DNA of 64,000 bases from the NCBI GenBank assembly GCA_028753945.1, contig JAPNXP010000009.1:1426001-1490000 (forward strand), written 5' to 3'. Origin of the DNA: Hexactinellida sp. DTS-2022 (lineage: Eukaryota; Porifera; Hexactinellida). Below are positions 32,130-42,234 of this stretch, one piece after another. The notes under the pieces were generated by a model, which was not told the DNA's origin, ran no database searches, and saw nothing but the letters and a program-made list of their open reading frames with translations. A program made the translations under genes and the position numbers. Position 1 is the first letter of the stretch; each line of letters begins with the position of its first letter.

Positions 32130-32245
32130 TTCCGGAACGGGACGGTATGGAACGGTACCATTCCGGAAAATCAAAGTACCTAAATTACGGAACGGTACCA
32201 TTCCGGGAAATTTAAATACCTAAATTACGGAACGGGATAGACGCC
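32130..32245. repeat. palindrome array 3 (GGAACGGTACCATTCC)
   Basis: Two and a half units of about 40 nt with GGAACGGTACCATTCCGG palindromes separated by a TACCTAAATTA spacer. It is shorter and less regular than arrays 1, 2 and 5. Confidence 0.65.
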
Positions 32246-32937
32246 CCAGGTTATTGGTTAACTTAATAACTCAGTCGCAACATTCAACCTTTTTTCTCCA
32301 CTAAATTTCTTGAGATACCATCCATCTTTTCAACTTATTATAATAATATTGTATTTTACCATTATTATTTCTTTACTTCTTCCATATTTCCGAACACATC
32401 CTGAAGTATCAAACCTGGAGCTCAATGCTCTTTTAATCTTCAGCAATTTCTTGTTAGCCATTTATTTGTTCTAATTTATTTTATGTTTGTTTTTGTCTCA
32501 GTATTCTCTGCAGAAAAGAGGACCCTAAGGAAGATCACTTGATTCACTTCATGTGATTAGGTTTTCTTTTCAAAATAAAATATTTTACTTTTATATTACC
32601 TGTTGTATGTGTACTTTTATATTTTACTTTTATATTACATCATGTTGTATGTACTTTTATATTACATGTTGTATGTACTTATATTACATGTTGTATGTAC
32701 TTTTTAATATATGAGAAATTCATGATGATGACCAATAGATAAAGTATTCGCTTAGTTCCCTAAATCTATTGTAGTAAATAGTATTACAATTATATATTTA
32801 CTATCTTGGGTATACTATATACTTATGCTATTTCGTCGATTTCTATAATATAGTATTGGGAAAAGCTGAGAAATACATAATTTAAAACTCGATTGTTGTG
32901 GGTAACAAGTGAAAAGACTAGCTTCCAAGCTCTAAAT

Positions 32938-33112
32938 CCTATGGGAATGCAAGGCGAATTCCCATACGTAGGAATCCTGTGTAAAATTGTAAATGCTATG
33001 GGAATTCCCACATGTGGGAATCCTGTGGGAAATCCTATGGGAATCCTATGGGAATTCCCACAGAAATCCTGTGGGAATGGGAATGAAAATTCCCTTCCCA
33101 CGGCAATCCCTG
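32938..33112. repeat. palindrome array 4 (GGGAATTCCCACATGTGGGAAT)
   Basis: Overlapping palindromes built from TGGGAATTCCCA and CCCACATGTGGG. It ends in CCCACGGCAATCCCTG, a close match to the right end of the hAT-like MITE at 31565. This suggests a related MITE whose interior became a palindrome array. Confidence 0.65.
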
Positions 33113-33172
33113 CTTGAAGCCCCTTATAAACATGTTCCACTGCATCGTATTCACTACATACGAACCAGTAAC

Positions 33173-33285
33173 CAGGCTTGTCAAAAGTTCTATAATTGTT
33201 AACTCAGGTCAGCTCTTTGACAAAAATTGCCTCGGGTCAGCAAAACTCCGGTCAGTTCAGGTCACGACCTAACTTTTGACAGCCT
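33173..33285. mobile_element. 113-bp MITE (CAGGCTTGTCAAAAGTT ends)
   Basis: The left end is CAGGCTTGTCAAAAGTT and the right end AACTTTTGACAGCCTG, inverted with one extra base. The interior holds repeated CAGGTCA/GGTCAG units. The CAGG start is hAT-like; no clear target duplication. Confidence 0.65.
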
Positions 33286-33299
33286 GTCTGTTAGTAGCC

Positions 33300-33362
33300 A
33301 TGAGCAAGAAGGTGCTGGCCTATCTGCACAAGCAGAACAGGCCCTGCACAGGACATAACTAG
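33300..33362 (+). pseudogene. possible HOP2/PSMC3IP N-terminal fragment
   Basis: ATG at 33300 followed by SKKVLAYLHKQNRPCT and a stop. This resembles the first helix of the HOP2 winged-helix domain (…RYLNEQNRPYS… in known proteins). Nothing further of that domain follows in any frame that I can see. The match is short, so it may be coincidence or a leftover exon. Confidence 0.25.
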
Positions 33363-33687
33363 AAATCTCAACTGTGCAGAGAGCGCAGTAGCGAGGCGAA
33401 AAAAATGAAGGAGAGACTAATGAGTAATCTCGCCTGAAACTCATTCTCTCCTAGTCGAGATTGAGTAATTCTTATATATAAAATGTTTGACTAAATATTA
33501 TGGGTTGTTAAAAATTAATTATATCCCAGATCTAATCTCTTTATTTGTTCACTTCCAAATGTTAATACTAGGTAAACAAGTATGCTGAATACGAATTTGA
33601 CACTCACAAATTTCTATTATGTCTATTTGTTCTTGTTATTGACAAAATTGGTAAAAAAGTTTGTAAAATATTAGAATTTACCTAGAG

Positions 33688-34025
33688 CAGGGTTTCCGCA
33701 AACTAGGTTTTTCAGGCCGCATGCGGCCTGAAACAACCTTATGTGTGGCCTGATAGCTCAATGGCTTTCAGGCAACACATAAGGACAAATCCACCCTTCT
33801 CAAGTTCTCATTAAATATTATTGTAATTACTTTTATCATAACTGTATAACCTTTTTACTAGAATCCTTTGTGCACTTTTTGTATAGTAATTAGTATAGTT
33901 ATAGTATTCAACAACATAATAGTTTTGTTATAAATTTCGAAAAATTTATCGATATTGTTTGCGGCCTGAGGAAAATTTTGTTAAGATTATGTGGCCTGAT
34001 ATAAATGAAAGTTTGCGGCACCCTG
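33688..34025. mobile_element. 338-bp hAT MITE with exact 8-bp target duplication
   Basis: The left end is CAGGGTTTCCGCAAACT and the right end AGTTTGCGGCACCCTG. ACCTAGAG flanks both sides (33680-33687 and 34026-34033). A subterminal TTTCAGGCCGCATGCGGCCTGAAA palindrome is repeated in part inside. No coding sequence. Confidence 0.93.
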
Positions 34026-34187
34026 ACCTAGAGATTAGACGGTTATTTTAAGTAATTGCATATGCTAAATACGAATTTAGAATTAACTATACATATGTAC
34101 TACTTGTAAATAAGTGCTGTTTGTTGTTAAAGAGACACTTAGTGACACTTATATTTGAGATACATACTAATTTCTAAGCCACTTACT

Positions 34188-34323
34188 CATAGGCGTCGTA
34201 ACCCGCCCTGGTGCCCGGAAGGTTGCCCCTATGCTACTAATACTATACCCGGAGTTTACCCGGACATTACCCGGAATTTCCGGGCGGCCCGAAGGGTTGA
34301 CCTTTGCATTTACGACGCCTATG
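34188..34323. mobile_element. 136-bp hAT MITE with exact 8-bp target duplication
   Basis: The ends are CATAGGCGTCGTAA and its perfect inverse. CACTTACT flanks both sides (34180-34187 and 34324-34331). The interior is a run of CCCGGA/TCCGGG motifs, another palindrome-rich core in a hAT shell. Confidence 0.92.
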
Positions 34324-34582
34324 CACTTACTGTATAGGCAGTATAGCGTCAGGAGGGAGGTGTCGACCCCACCCTCAAGTCAGGGGAGAGTATCTTGTTG
34401 TTCCCAATATTTTATTCAATGGTAAATTCTGGGGCTACGGTTACGATTCAATTTCTCGCCACTGTTAACCGTCCATGCTGATCAACACAGTAGAACATTA
34501 TTTATACTACATAATTAGTAAGGTTCAGCTTTGTTTTTATTCCTTACTACTGCTACATTTCGTCCTTCAGAAAATATTAAAT

Positions 34583-35004
34583 CAAGGCTGGATTCGGTTA
34601 ACCGCCGCTAATACCAGTTAACTGTTACGGATTTCAGTGATCAGTTAACCGATATGTTAATATTACAATTAGAAGTATAATTTTTTGGATAATAGTGTGA
34701 ATTTGCACGCATTTTGTTCAGAATATAATAATTGTTTATCTTATTAAGTTATAACCCATAGTCACATGATATATTTTGGTGACAACACAGTGTAGAAGTA
34801 ACCTGAAGTGATAAACTTGTACGCAGTTAATTGTACTTATAGAGTACTTGGCTAAAAGAATGTCTTTTTCGTTACTACAATTTAGATATTTTCTGAGAAA
34901 TGTCTATATAATTTGTTATAACTTTCAGTGGCGGTTAACCGGTTAACCGTAGTGTGAAGATAATCGTAACCGTGGCCTCAAAACGGTTACCAACTCCACC
35001 CTTA
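34583..35004. mobile_element. hAT-like MITE with TTAACCG-rich ends, copy a
   Basis: Starts CAAGGCTGGATTCGGTTAAC and ends CGGTTACCAACTCCACCCTT(A), an imperfect inverted pair. The subterminal parts are full of GTTAACC palindromes. A sister copy follows directly at 35018. No clear target duplication. Confidence 0.55.
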
Positions 35005-35017
35005 ACTATTGTTTTTA

Positions 35018-35648
35018 CAAGGCTGATTTGTTAACCGGCTGGCTAACCGCTTAACTGTTGCTATTAAATATCGGTTAGCGGTTACAGATTTCGTTAACCA
35101 GTTAGCCGTTCTGTTGATAATCAGCAGTATTATTTGGAAATTATCTTACAGTACATCCTCGCTAGTCCGAATAGGAGATCCAACGTATATTACAATGGAA
35201 TTATAAATTAATAAGTCTCAGACAATTAATTAGGTAGTATTACTACATGTTTAGTTTGGATTAAAAAGCTTTGGACAAGTTTGATCCAAATTATCGGAAA
35301 TTCAATCTCATGTAATAGAGGCCAATAGAAAATGTATTACTTCAATAATCGGAACAGAATTTTTTTAAATCGGAACACCTCTGTTGGGATTAGCGAGGAA
35401 GTACAGTATAAATAATTAAAAATATCTGAATTTTGTTGGAATGATGATCATAAATCCATTTCTCATCACCACAATGACTACATTATATACTTTCTGTAAC
35501 TACACTGTTTCTAACTTGTACAAATTGCGAAATGTATTAGTTAATGACTACTTATGGAGTAATACTTTATAATGCTGAGTCCTACACTGTTGTATAAACA
35601 AAACGAATCATAACTGTATCCTCAGAACGGTTAACAACCCCACCCTTG
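35018..35648. mobile_element. hAT-like MITE with TTAACCG-rich ends, copy b
   Basis: Starts CAAGGCTGATTTGTTAACCG and ends CGGTTAACAACCCCACCCTT(G). The last ~40 bp match the end of copy a. Both may be nested in an older, larger relative whose far end (ACCGAATTTAGTC near 35850) mirrors the start of copy a. Confidence 0.6.
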
Positions 35649-36187
35649 GTTTATAGGAATTTACTACGTATGTAAATGCATAGATTTAAGATTACCATAT
35701 TATAACAAAATTAATATAATTTAAACTAGTGTTTTATATACGCAATTACATTGATATTATTTAACTAGATTAACAGACCGGTTAACTACTCAATTAAATC
35801 TGTAACAGTTAACCAATATTAGCAGCGGTTAAGCGGTCACCCGGCGAACCGAATTTAGTCTAGACCTGTGAATTGAGTCTAGTCTGTATGTTCAAATTAA
35901 AATAAGTATCATTTCGCCCCTCATAATATTATTTGGGGTGGCCGTTAATAGACAGCCGGGACCCCGGATCAAAACCTCTTGAATAAGAGGGTTACGAGAT
36001 AGCAAAACAATTATTGAACTACCAGAATTACAACTGGTGGATAACCAATCATTAAGATTGCAATATGTTAGCCCGCCTATGGTCTCGCGGGCTACCAAAT
36101 CCGGCAGTGCTTAAGCAGACCACAATAATCTATATATTAAAAGCACAATAGTTATTTGTGAGTGTGTGTGTGTTTGTCCGGATTACT

Positions 36188-37375
36188 CAGGGCCGGATTA
36201 ACCCATGGGCAACCGGGGCAACTGCCCCGGGGCCTCCACCACCAAAGGGCCTCCACCACCAAGTTGTACTTCATTTTTCACTGGACAATTGTAGTGGAAG
36301 GAGTTAGGGGCAGGGACGTCACCACGGGGGGCATAGGGGGGAAATGCCCCCCCGGTATAAATCCTCTCCCCGGGGCAATGCTCTTCTGGTAATATATTGA
36401 ACTATTTTATTCCTCTGATTCATTGATGCTATTGAATTCAATTTAATGAGTTCACACTTTTCCAATCCATTTGAGTCATATGCCTGTAGGAGGCTCCAAT
36501 TTTCCCCTGTACATTGGTCAAAATCCCTAGCACCTCAAATTTCTTTTCTCGCTCGCTTCGCTCGCTCGTGTAAAATGTAAATCTACACTTTATTGAAACG
36601 AATTACACTGACCCAAAAGCATTTTATTATGTGTGTCAAGATGTACATACGAACATGTTATTTATTCTTATTAAGTTTGACATAAATCAAAATAATCCCT
36701 TAGGAACGCAGATAATAATGAAAATATATAGCTTGTAGAGAGAATCGCTGTACGGTTAAATAGGGTATTAATTTACACAAAACAAAATGCTACATTTTAG
36801 GGTTAGACATTTATTATTTATTATTCGACAAACAATCAATAATTATCCAAGCTAGTAATCCATATACAAATTTATTACATCCCTGTACGCCTGTACAAAA
36901 AATCGAAAATGGTTGAACCCCTGTACGATTGGCAGGAATGGACTGTTAGTAATCTAGATACGCCTTGTAGGTTATTCCTAGTTATTTTGGCAACTTTTGT
37001 TCTAACTTCTAATGTTTTACAAACCCAATACACCTTTTGCAGTTTTACTTTAGACCTGTAACCTGTCAAAATTGACTTTTTGCTGTCATTATAGCAAGTA
37101 GTTAAGCTGTAGTATATGCTGGGGTTGCAAAATTATTGTTAATGTATTGATTTTTGTAGTCTACTTTTCATACTTTGCAGGACTTTTAACTAGAAAGCTT
37201 CATCTTTATCGCCTAGTTTTGGTAACGTCAACTGCTAGATCTAACACCAAAATAATGTTTGGCTCCCCTGGCAATTTCTATGGCCCTCTATGTGAAAAAT
37301 TCTGGCAACGTCCCTGGTTAGGGGCCTCCACAACACTGGTAGCCCCAGGGCCTCCACCTCTGTTAATCCGGCCCT
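36188..37375. mobile_element. outer hAT element (CAGGGCCGGATTAA ends), itself interrupted
   Basis: The left end is CAGGGCCGGATTAACCCATG and the right end TTAATCCGGCCCTG. The flanks show CGGATTAC at 36179-36186 and 37376-37383, with one extra T at the left. Its own sequence is only about 180 bp (36188-36310 and 37325-37375); the rest is a second hAT inserted in it. It contains repeated GGGCCTCCACCACCA units. Confidence 0.88.
36311..37316. mobile_element. inner hAT element nested in the outer one, exact 8-bp target duplication
   Basis: Starts CAGGGACGTCACCACGGGGG and ends GGCAACGTCCCTG. GTTAGGGG flanks both sides (36303-36310 and 37317-37324). About 1 kb, mostly AT-rich, with no transposase ORF. 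The left subterminal part has a GGGGGGAAATGCCCCCCC palindrome. It is younger than the outer hAT, which is younger than the Helentron-like host. Confidence 0.93.
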
Positions 37376-38074
37376 GCGGATTACATTAAAGTAATTCGGA
37401 GATAAAAAACGCATCTCTGTTTGAGATAAAAACTAACGAAGGGCCTGCATTTGTCCGACTCCGTATGTCGGCATTTGTCCAAAATTCCAAATATCAAATG
37501 TTTAGAATTTTCCGACTACTTTGACTCTATGTTTTATGCTGGCATTTCTCCGACTGTTTATTAAATATCACTAAGGAACTGTACAACCTAGAAATGTATA
37601 GATAGACAGAGGGAACACAATAACTGATTGGACGAATGAACTTCCTCTTGACCAATTAAATTACAGTCGCAGATAGGCAATCTATAATGCACACTTAACA
37701 ATTGGTAGAGGCACTAAAATCCTTTTATACGAATTGAATGCTAGCTGCTAATCCATACTGGAAAACCCTCGAATTTAATAGGCTAAAGTTTTGTCACCTT
37801 TAGGGAAGGGAAGATGTGAATATTTTTCTTAGATATTAGAACTTGTTTCTAGATACACTATTCCCTATCCCCCTGCTAAATTTCAAGTATGTAGCTCTTA
37901 CCAGTTCCTCAATCAATTCTGAACAAACAAACAAAAAAACAAATCATTGTGATTTAATATATAACGAGCCCTTCGGTCTCGGTCGCATTGCGACAGATCG
38001 GTGCTACGCACCTCAAGATAACGGCCGCTGTGCGGCCTTACTCCTCACACTTTCTACCATGGGAAATGGTAGCA

Positions 38075-38905
38075 AGGGACGTTATGATTTTGAATTTTCA
38101 TTAATGTGTTTACCTATTTGTGTAAACAACAACAACAACAAATACTCATATTATAATTTTATAAATGCGAAATTCGTGTTCGCCATCCTTGTTTACCTAT
38201 AATACTCGTTGAAAGCGAACTTCTGGTTTGATTTTGAATTTTCATTAATTTGTTTACCTTTTTGTGTAAACAACAACAACAAATATTCACATTATAAATT
38301 TATAAACGCGAAATTCGAAATAAGCATACTTGTTTACCAATAATACCCGTTGAAAGCTAACTTTTGGTTTGATTAGAATTTCACTAATTTGTTTACCTTT
38401 TTGTGTAAACAACAACAACAAATATTCATATTAGAAATTTATAAACGCGAAATTCGAAATCAGCATACTTGTTTACCTATTATACCCGTTGAAAGCAAAC
38501 TTCTAGGTTGATTTTGAATTTTCAGTAATTTGTTTACCTTTTTGTGTAAACAACAACAACAAATATTCATATTATAAATTTATAAACGCGAAATTCGAAA
38601 TCAGCATACTTGTTTACCTATAATACCCGTTGAAAGCTAACTTCTGGTTTGATTTTGAATTTTCACTAATTTGTTTACCTTTTTGTGTAAACAACAACAA
38701 ATATTCATATTATAAATTTTTAAACGCGAAATTCATGTTCAGCACACTTGTTTACCTATAATACCCGTTGAAAGCTAACTTCTAGGTTGATTTTGAATTT
38801 TCATTAATTTGTTTACCTTTTTGTGTAAACAACAACAACAAATATTCATATTAGAAATTTATAAATGCGAAATTCGTGTTCAGCATACTTGTTTACCTAC
38901 TATAT
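38075..38905. repeat. tandem core of six ~140-bp units
   Basis: Six copies with starts of the GTTTACC landmark at 38107, 38252, 38391, 38532, 38673 and 38811 (spacings 145, 139, 141, 141, 138). Each holds the hairpin GTTTAC-CTTTTTGT-GTAAAC, a CAACAACAA run whose length varies, AAACGCGAAATTC and ACCCGTTGAAAGC. Unit-to-unit identity is high, so the array has been homogenised. Confidence 0.93.
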
Positions 38906-39064
38906 CATTTATTTACCAATTATAACATTTGACAGTTAGTTTATATCTCATATATTAATGCGGTTTCTATTCCCCCATCACTTTAATACAATCCGGACAA
39001 ACAAACACACACACACACACACACACAAACACACAACAATCGAGATTTAATAATATATAGATAT

Positions 39065-39190
39065 AAGATAACCAAATAAACTATTTCCACAGATATTTAA
39101 TAATACATTCCACCGCCATAATTATCACACAATTCATGCATATGTAACCTCTAAGCTAGTTCCTGCTCAAACTAACATCAAAATAATTAT
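39065..39190. repeat. direct repeat flanking the LRR gene, left copy
   Basis: About 120 bp (AACCAAATAAACTATTTCCA... to GCTAGTTCCTGCTCAAACT) that recurs in the same orientation at 41354-41480, on the other side of the LRR gene. The copies differ at several sites and by small indels. Confidence 0.8.
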
Positions 39191-39268
39191 TACAACATAT
39201 TAACACAGTACTATTCAGTAACCTGACATAATAGTATAATGAGAATACTAATCAGTGGATTAGAGGTG

Positions 39269-40834
39269 TTAGGAACCGACATTTTTGATTGTTTCTGGAG
39301 TCTCGGGAGTTGGACAAATGGGACAGGTGTTAGCAGGACAGGATTGTGTTGTAGTGGTTGGACAGTTGGGACATGTTGGTGAGGTGTGTGGCACAAAGGT
39401 GGCATAACCTTTGGTATCGGTTAGGAACTGTCCTTGAGCCGCCTGAATGAGATTCTCGTAGTTAACGCATCTTCCCAGAGAGCTAGAGAATACTACTCCC
39501 TCTCCCTCGCAGACACACATATGGCTGTCAGCTGTGTCCCGACAGTAGGACCCTCTGGGGCACTGCACTGACCGATTAAAGCAGTCATAAGACAGGTGTC
39601 TGAAGCAATTAGTGTACAGAGCTGGATCCGTAGCCATTCTCCATCTGAGCTCTGGGGGAGTGTGGCATCTTGGGTAGTAGAAGTATATTCCGTATTCCTG
39701 TTTTACAACAGACAGCCATTGTAAAGTGCAGTCTCAATGGAATCTGTTATTATGTAAGTAAATATATCTAATTCCAGTCAAATGCTCGAATAGTCGGCTA
39801 GATAGAGTAGTGATAGGATTGTTATGTAAAGAGACACTTGTGAGAAGTGGCATATCCTTAAAGGAGTCAGGTGGTATTGATGTTATTTGATTGTTATTCA
39901 AACCGAAGTCATGTAGATTTCCCAAATGAGTGAAGTTAGTCCTTTTAATTACAGAAATCCTGTTTGAATATAACTCCAAATACTTTAGTTCTGTGTAATT
40001 TGTGAACAAATCATCAGAAAATGAACTTATTCTGTTATACCCAAAAGTCAGCTCAGTCAGCTGATACAAGCAGGGAGTTTGCTTTAGGAATTCTACGCTA
40101 GTTAATTCGCTTTGGTATATTTGTAATGTTTTCAGTCTCGCCAGAGGGGAGAGTAAGCTAACTGGGTTTGCTAGTCGCATATTTCTAATAGAGAGACCAG
40201 TGAGCGCAGTGAGACCTGAAAATGTTATGTGTGTAACGGTTGCTCTATTCAGAGGGTGTAGATTGAGATATTTCAGCTCATATAATTCACTAACATGGCT
40301 AATTAGGTCCCAAGTGCCTGATAAAACTCTGTAAAAAGATATCCTAAGGTGTGTGAGGTGTGGGTTTATAAATGAGAATGAAGGAAAGTGATGGAATGCT
40401 ACGTAATACAAGTGGAGGCGTTTCAAATTAGGGACAGAGTAAAATACCGAGGATGAAACAAATGTATTTTGGAACTTTATACTGAGTTCTGTAATTTGAG
40501 GAAACACACGGAAAGCATTAACTTCTAGTCGTAGATCATGTATTGGCAATAGAAAATAATGGGAACGAGAACCTATTTCAACCTCAGTGACAGTATTAGT
40601 GACATTAATAACCAGCCTTAGTCTATGCAAGATAGGGGTTGTCAACCTATCCCCTCTTGGAGATAATTGATCAATCCAACAATCATAGGAATTTCCATCA
40701 TCATTGAGATAGCAGTATGGCTCCAACGGGCTATAGGACTCCACAGAACAATCCATCCAACATGTAGCGTTAACAAAACACTTGTAAATAAACAATAAAC
40801 AAACAAACAACAACAAACTCTTAACCAAATTCAT
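39269..40834 (-). CDS. secreted LRR protein with one in-frame TGA at a conserved LRRCT cysteine
   Basis: One frame runs from 40834 to 39269 (522 codons) with a single TGA at 39736-39734. Before it are a signal peptide (MNLVKSLLLFVCLLFIYKC), a small Cys-containing LRRNT and about ten LRRs ending LTGIRYIYLHNNRFH. After the TGA the frame goes on as DCTLQWLSVV, exactly what follows the first Cys in an LRRCT (N-x-F-x-C-D-C-x-L-x-W-L). It continues through a Cys-rich segment (CPRGSYCRDTADSHMCVC) and a Cys/Pro/Thr tail (PTCPNCPTTTTQSCPANTCP). No transmembrane helix is seen, so a secreted recognition or adhesion protein is likely. The TGA replaces the first LRRCT cysteine. It may be a null allele, a base error (TGC/TGT to TGA) or read-through; no splice pair that removes it is obvious. 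Confidence 0.8.
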
Positions 40835-41353
40835 CTTACTTCAAAATATCATTTAGCAACAACAAATTTATATAAATCAACTGAATACAATCATTTATAC
40901 TAATATGCTGTATAGTATGTGTCTATTAGATTTGTGTGTATCTGTAATATGATATGTTCCATTAATAGTTACAGCATTAAGTTATGAGGGAAATATAATC
41001 TCCTCTATTTCTCTAAATACAGTCCTAAATGTACGTACTACAAATATAGACCGAGTCTGATGATGACCAATAACTATAATGAATTAACTGAGTATTTGAT
41101 GCAAATTGGATGGTTATCTTTGGAATGATAAAGGTAAGGAATTGAATGTAGCCTCATTTTATGTACGTATATCGTGGTGTTGTGGTAACTTGTGTTGCAT
41201 GGAGACATAATTACACCAAAGGAATGCAAGATAAGACACGTCAGGTGGCGACAACTTGTGCAGAACACTCTGTTAGAATTGTAATATAACAACAACAACA
41301 ACAACAACAACTTTGTATTTACAGATATTTCACTTCTGCTATTGTTTACATAA
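40835..41353. other. spacer upstream of the LRR gene
   Basis: About 520 bp, AT-rich, with an (AAC)n microsatellite at 41288-41312. The ~100-codon minus-strand frame here is driven by that microsatellite (poly-Leu) and is not taken as a gene. Confidence 0.45.
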
Positions 41354-41480
41354 CCAAATAAACATATTTTCACAGATATTTAATATTACATTTCCACCGC
41401 CATAACAAAAGAAAATTATCACACAATTAAGACATATGCAACCTCTAAGCTAGTTCCTGCTGAAACTAACACCAAAAAAG
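41354..41480. repeat. direct repeat flanking the LRR gene, right copy
   Basis: Second copy of the ~120-bp repeat at 39065. The CCTCTAAGCTAGTTCCTGCT core is shared. It lies upstream of the LRR start although the first copy lies downstream of the gene, as expected if a tandem LRR duplicate was once present. Confidence 0.8.
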
Positions 41481-41903
41481 GAACATGCTGTCGGCACAGC
41501 TGCAATTTTGGATGTTTTTCGCCATGTCATGAACGCCTCATGGTGTTTAAACTCATTTAAAAACAAGTTGTTATGGGACAAAGGAACGATTGTTGAATTT
41601 GAAGTTTATTTATTTCTTAAAGACTTAAACCATCTTGAATTTAATGTCATTCATTCATTATGTATAGATAATAAATTATATAAATAGTTAATTATTTTAG
41701 CAATGTTATCTATCCACGGTGAGTTAAGTAAAGTCCACAAATTCCTTATTTTATACTGTGCCGACTATACTATAGTATAGTGGCCCAGTTCTAATCTTAC
41801 TGCCTTGGTTAGTTATTATTTTATTTGCTTTAATCCATTGTATATTATTAGTACAATTAAATAGAAGCCAGCTCGAATTCACAAGTTAAATCAATATAAT
41901 ATT

Positions 41904-42234
41904 GTTACGGAAGATGTTGGCGATTGGAAGATGTTGGCTCGGTTAATTTGTATGGCTTTTCTTCACCACTAATGAGGTTTACCACAGCACTGATCAGGTT
42001 TCCAGTTATGTAGCATTGATAAGGTTTCCGGTAACATTTGCAGTAATAAGGCTTCCACAAATAAAGTTTTGTAAACGCCAACATCTTCCGTGTTGGAAGA
42101 TGTTGGCTCGGGAATTACAAATACAAAAGAATTACAAATCAGTGCTGTGGTTAACTGAAACCTCATTAGTGCTGAAGATAAGCCATACAAATTAACCGAG
42201 CCAACATCTTCCAATCGCCAACATCTTCCGTAAC
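41904..42234. mobile_element. 331-bp MITE with duplicated GGAAGATGTTGG ends
   Basis: The ends are GTTACGGAAGATGTTGGCGA and its exact inverse. The arm of ~55 bp contains GGAAGATGTTGG twice. The same motif recurs at an internal junction (CAACATCTTCCGTGTTGGAAGATGTTGG near 42082-42110), which suggests tandem or nested copies. No clear target duplication. Confidence 0.8.

Larger units (their letters stand above)
36128..39062. mobile_element. Helentron/DINE-like element with inverted microsatellite ends and a tandem core
   Basis: The left end is ATCTATATATTAAAA...GTGTGTGTGTTTGTCCGGATT. The right end is its inverse, with (CA)n and AATCCGGACAAACAAACAC then TTTAATAATATATAGAT. The interior has hairpin-forming GC-rich DNA (37980-38060) and a tandem ~140-bp core (38075-38905). 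Inverted AT/microsatellite ends around tandem core repeats are the plan of HINE/DINE-1/pearl-type Helitron relatives. A 1.2-kb hAT insertion (36188-37375) is nested near the left end; without it the backbone is about 1.7 kb. No replicase-helicase gene is present. Confidence 0.55.

Noticed and set aside
35892-36098. 68-codon minus-strand frame near the Helentron-like element
   Set aside because: Composition is repeat-like and no domain is visible; probably a chance frame in transposon DNA.
36162-36392. 76-codon frame in the nested hAT region
   Set aside because: It spans the ends of two different transposons and the microsatellite, so it cannot be a gene.
39734-39736. Selenocysteine codon at the TGA of the LRR gene
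   Set aside because: The position is a disulphide cysteine of a secreted LRRCT, an unlikely Sec site, and I see no SECIS element. A base change is simpler.
41074-41373. 99-codon minus-strand frame with a poly-Leu run
   Set aside because: The run comes from an (AAC)n microsatellite; no start context, domain or splice support.
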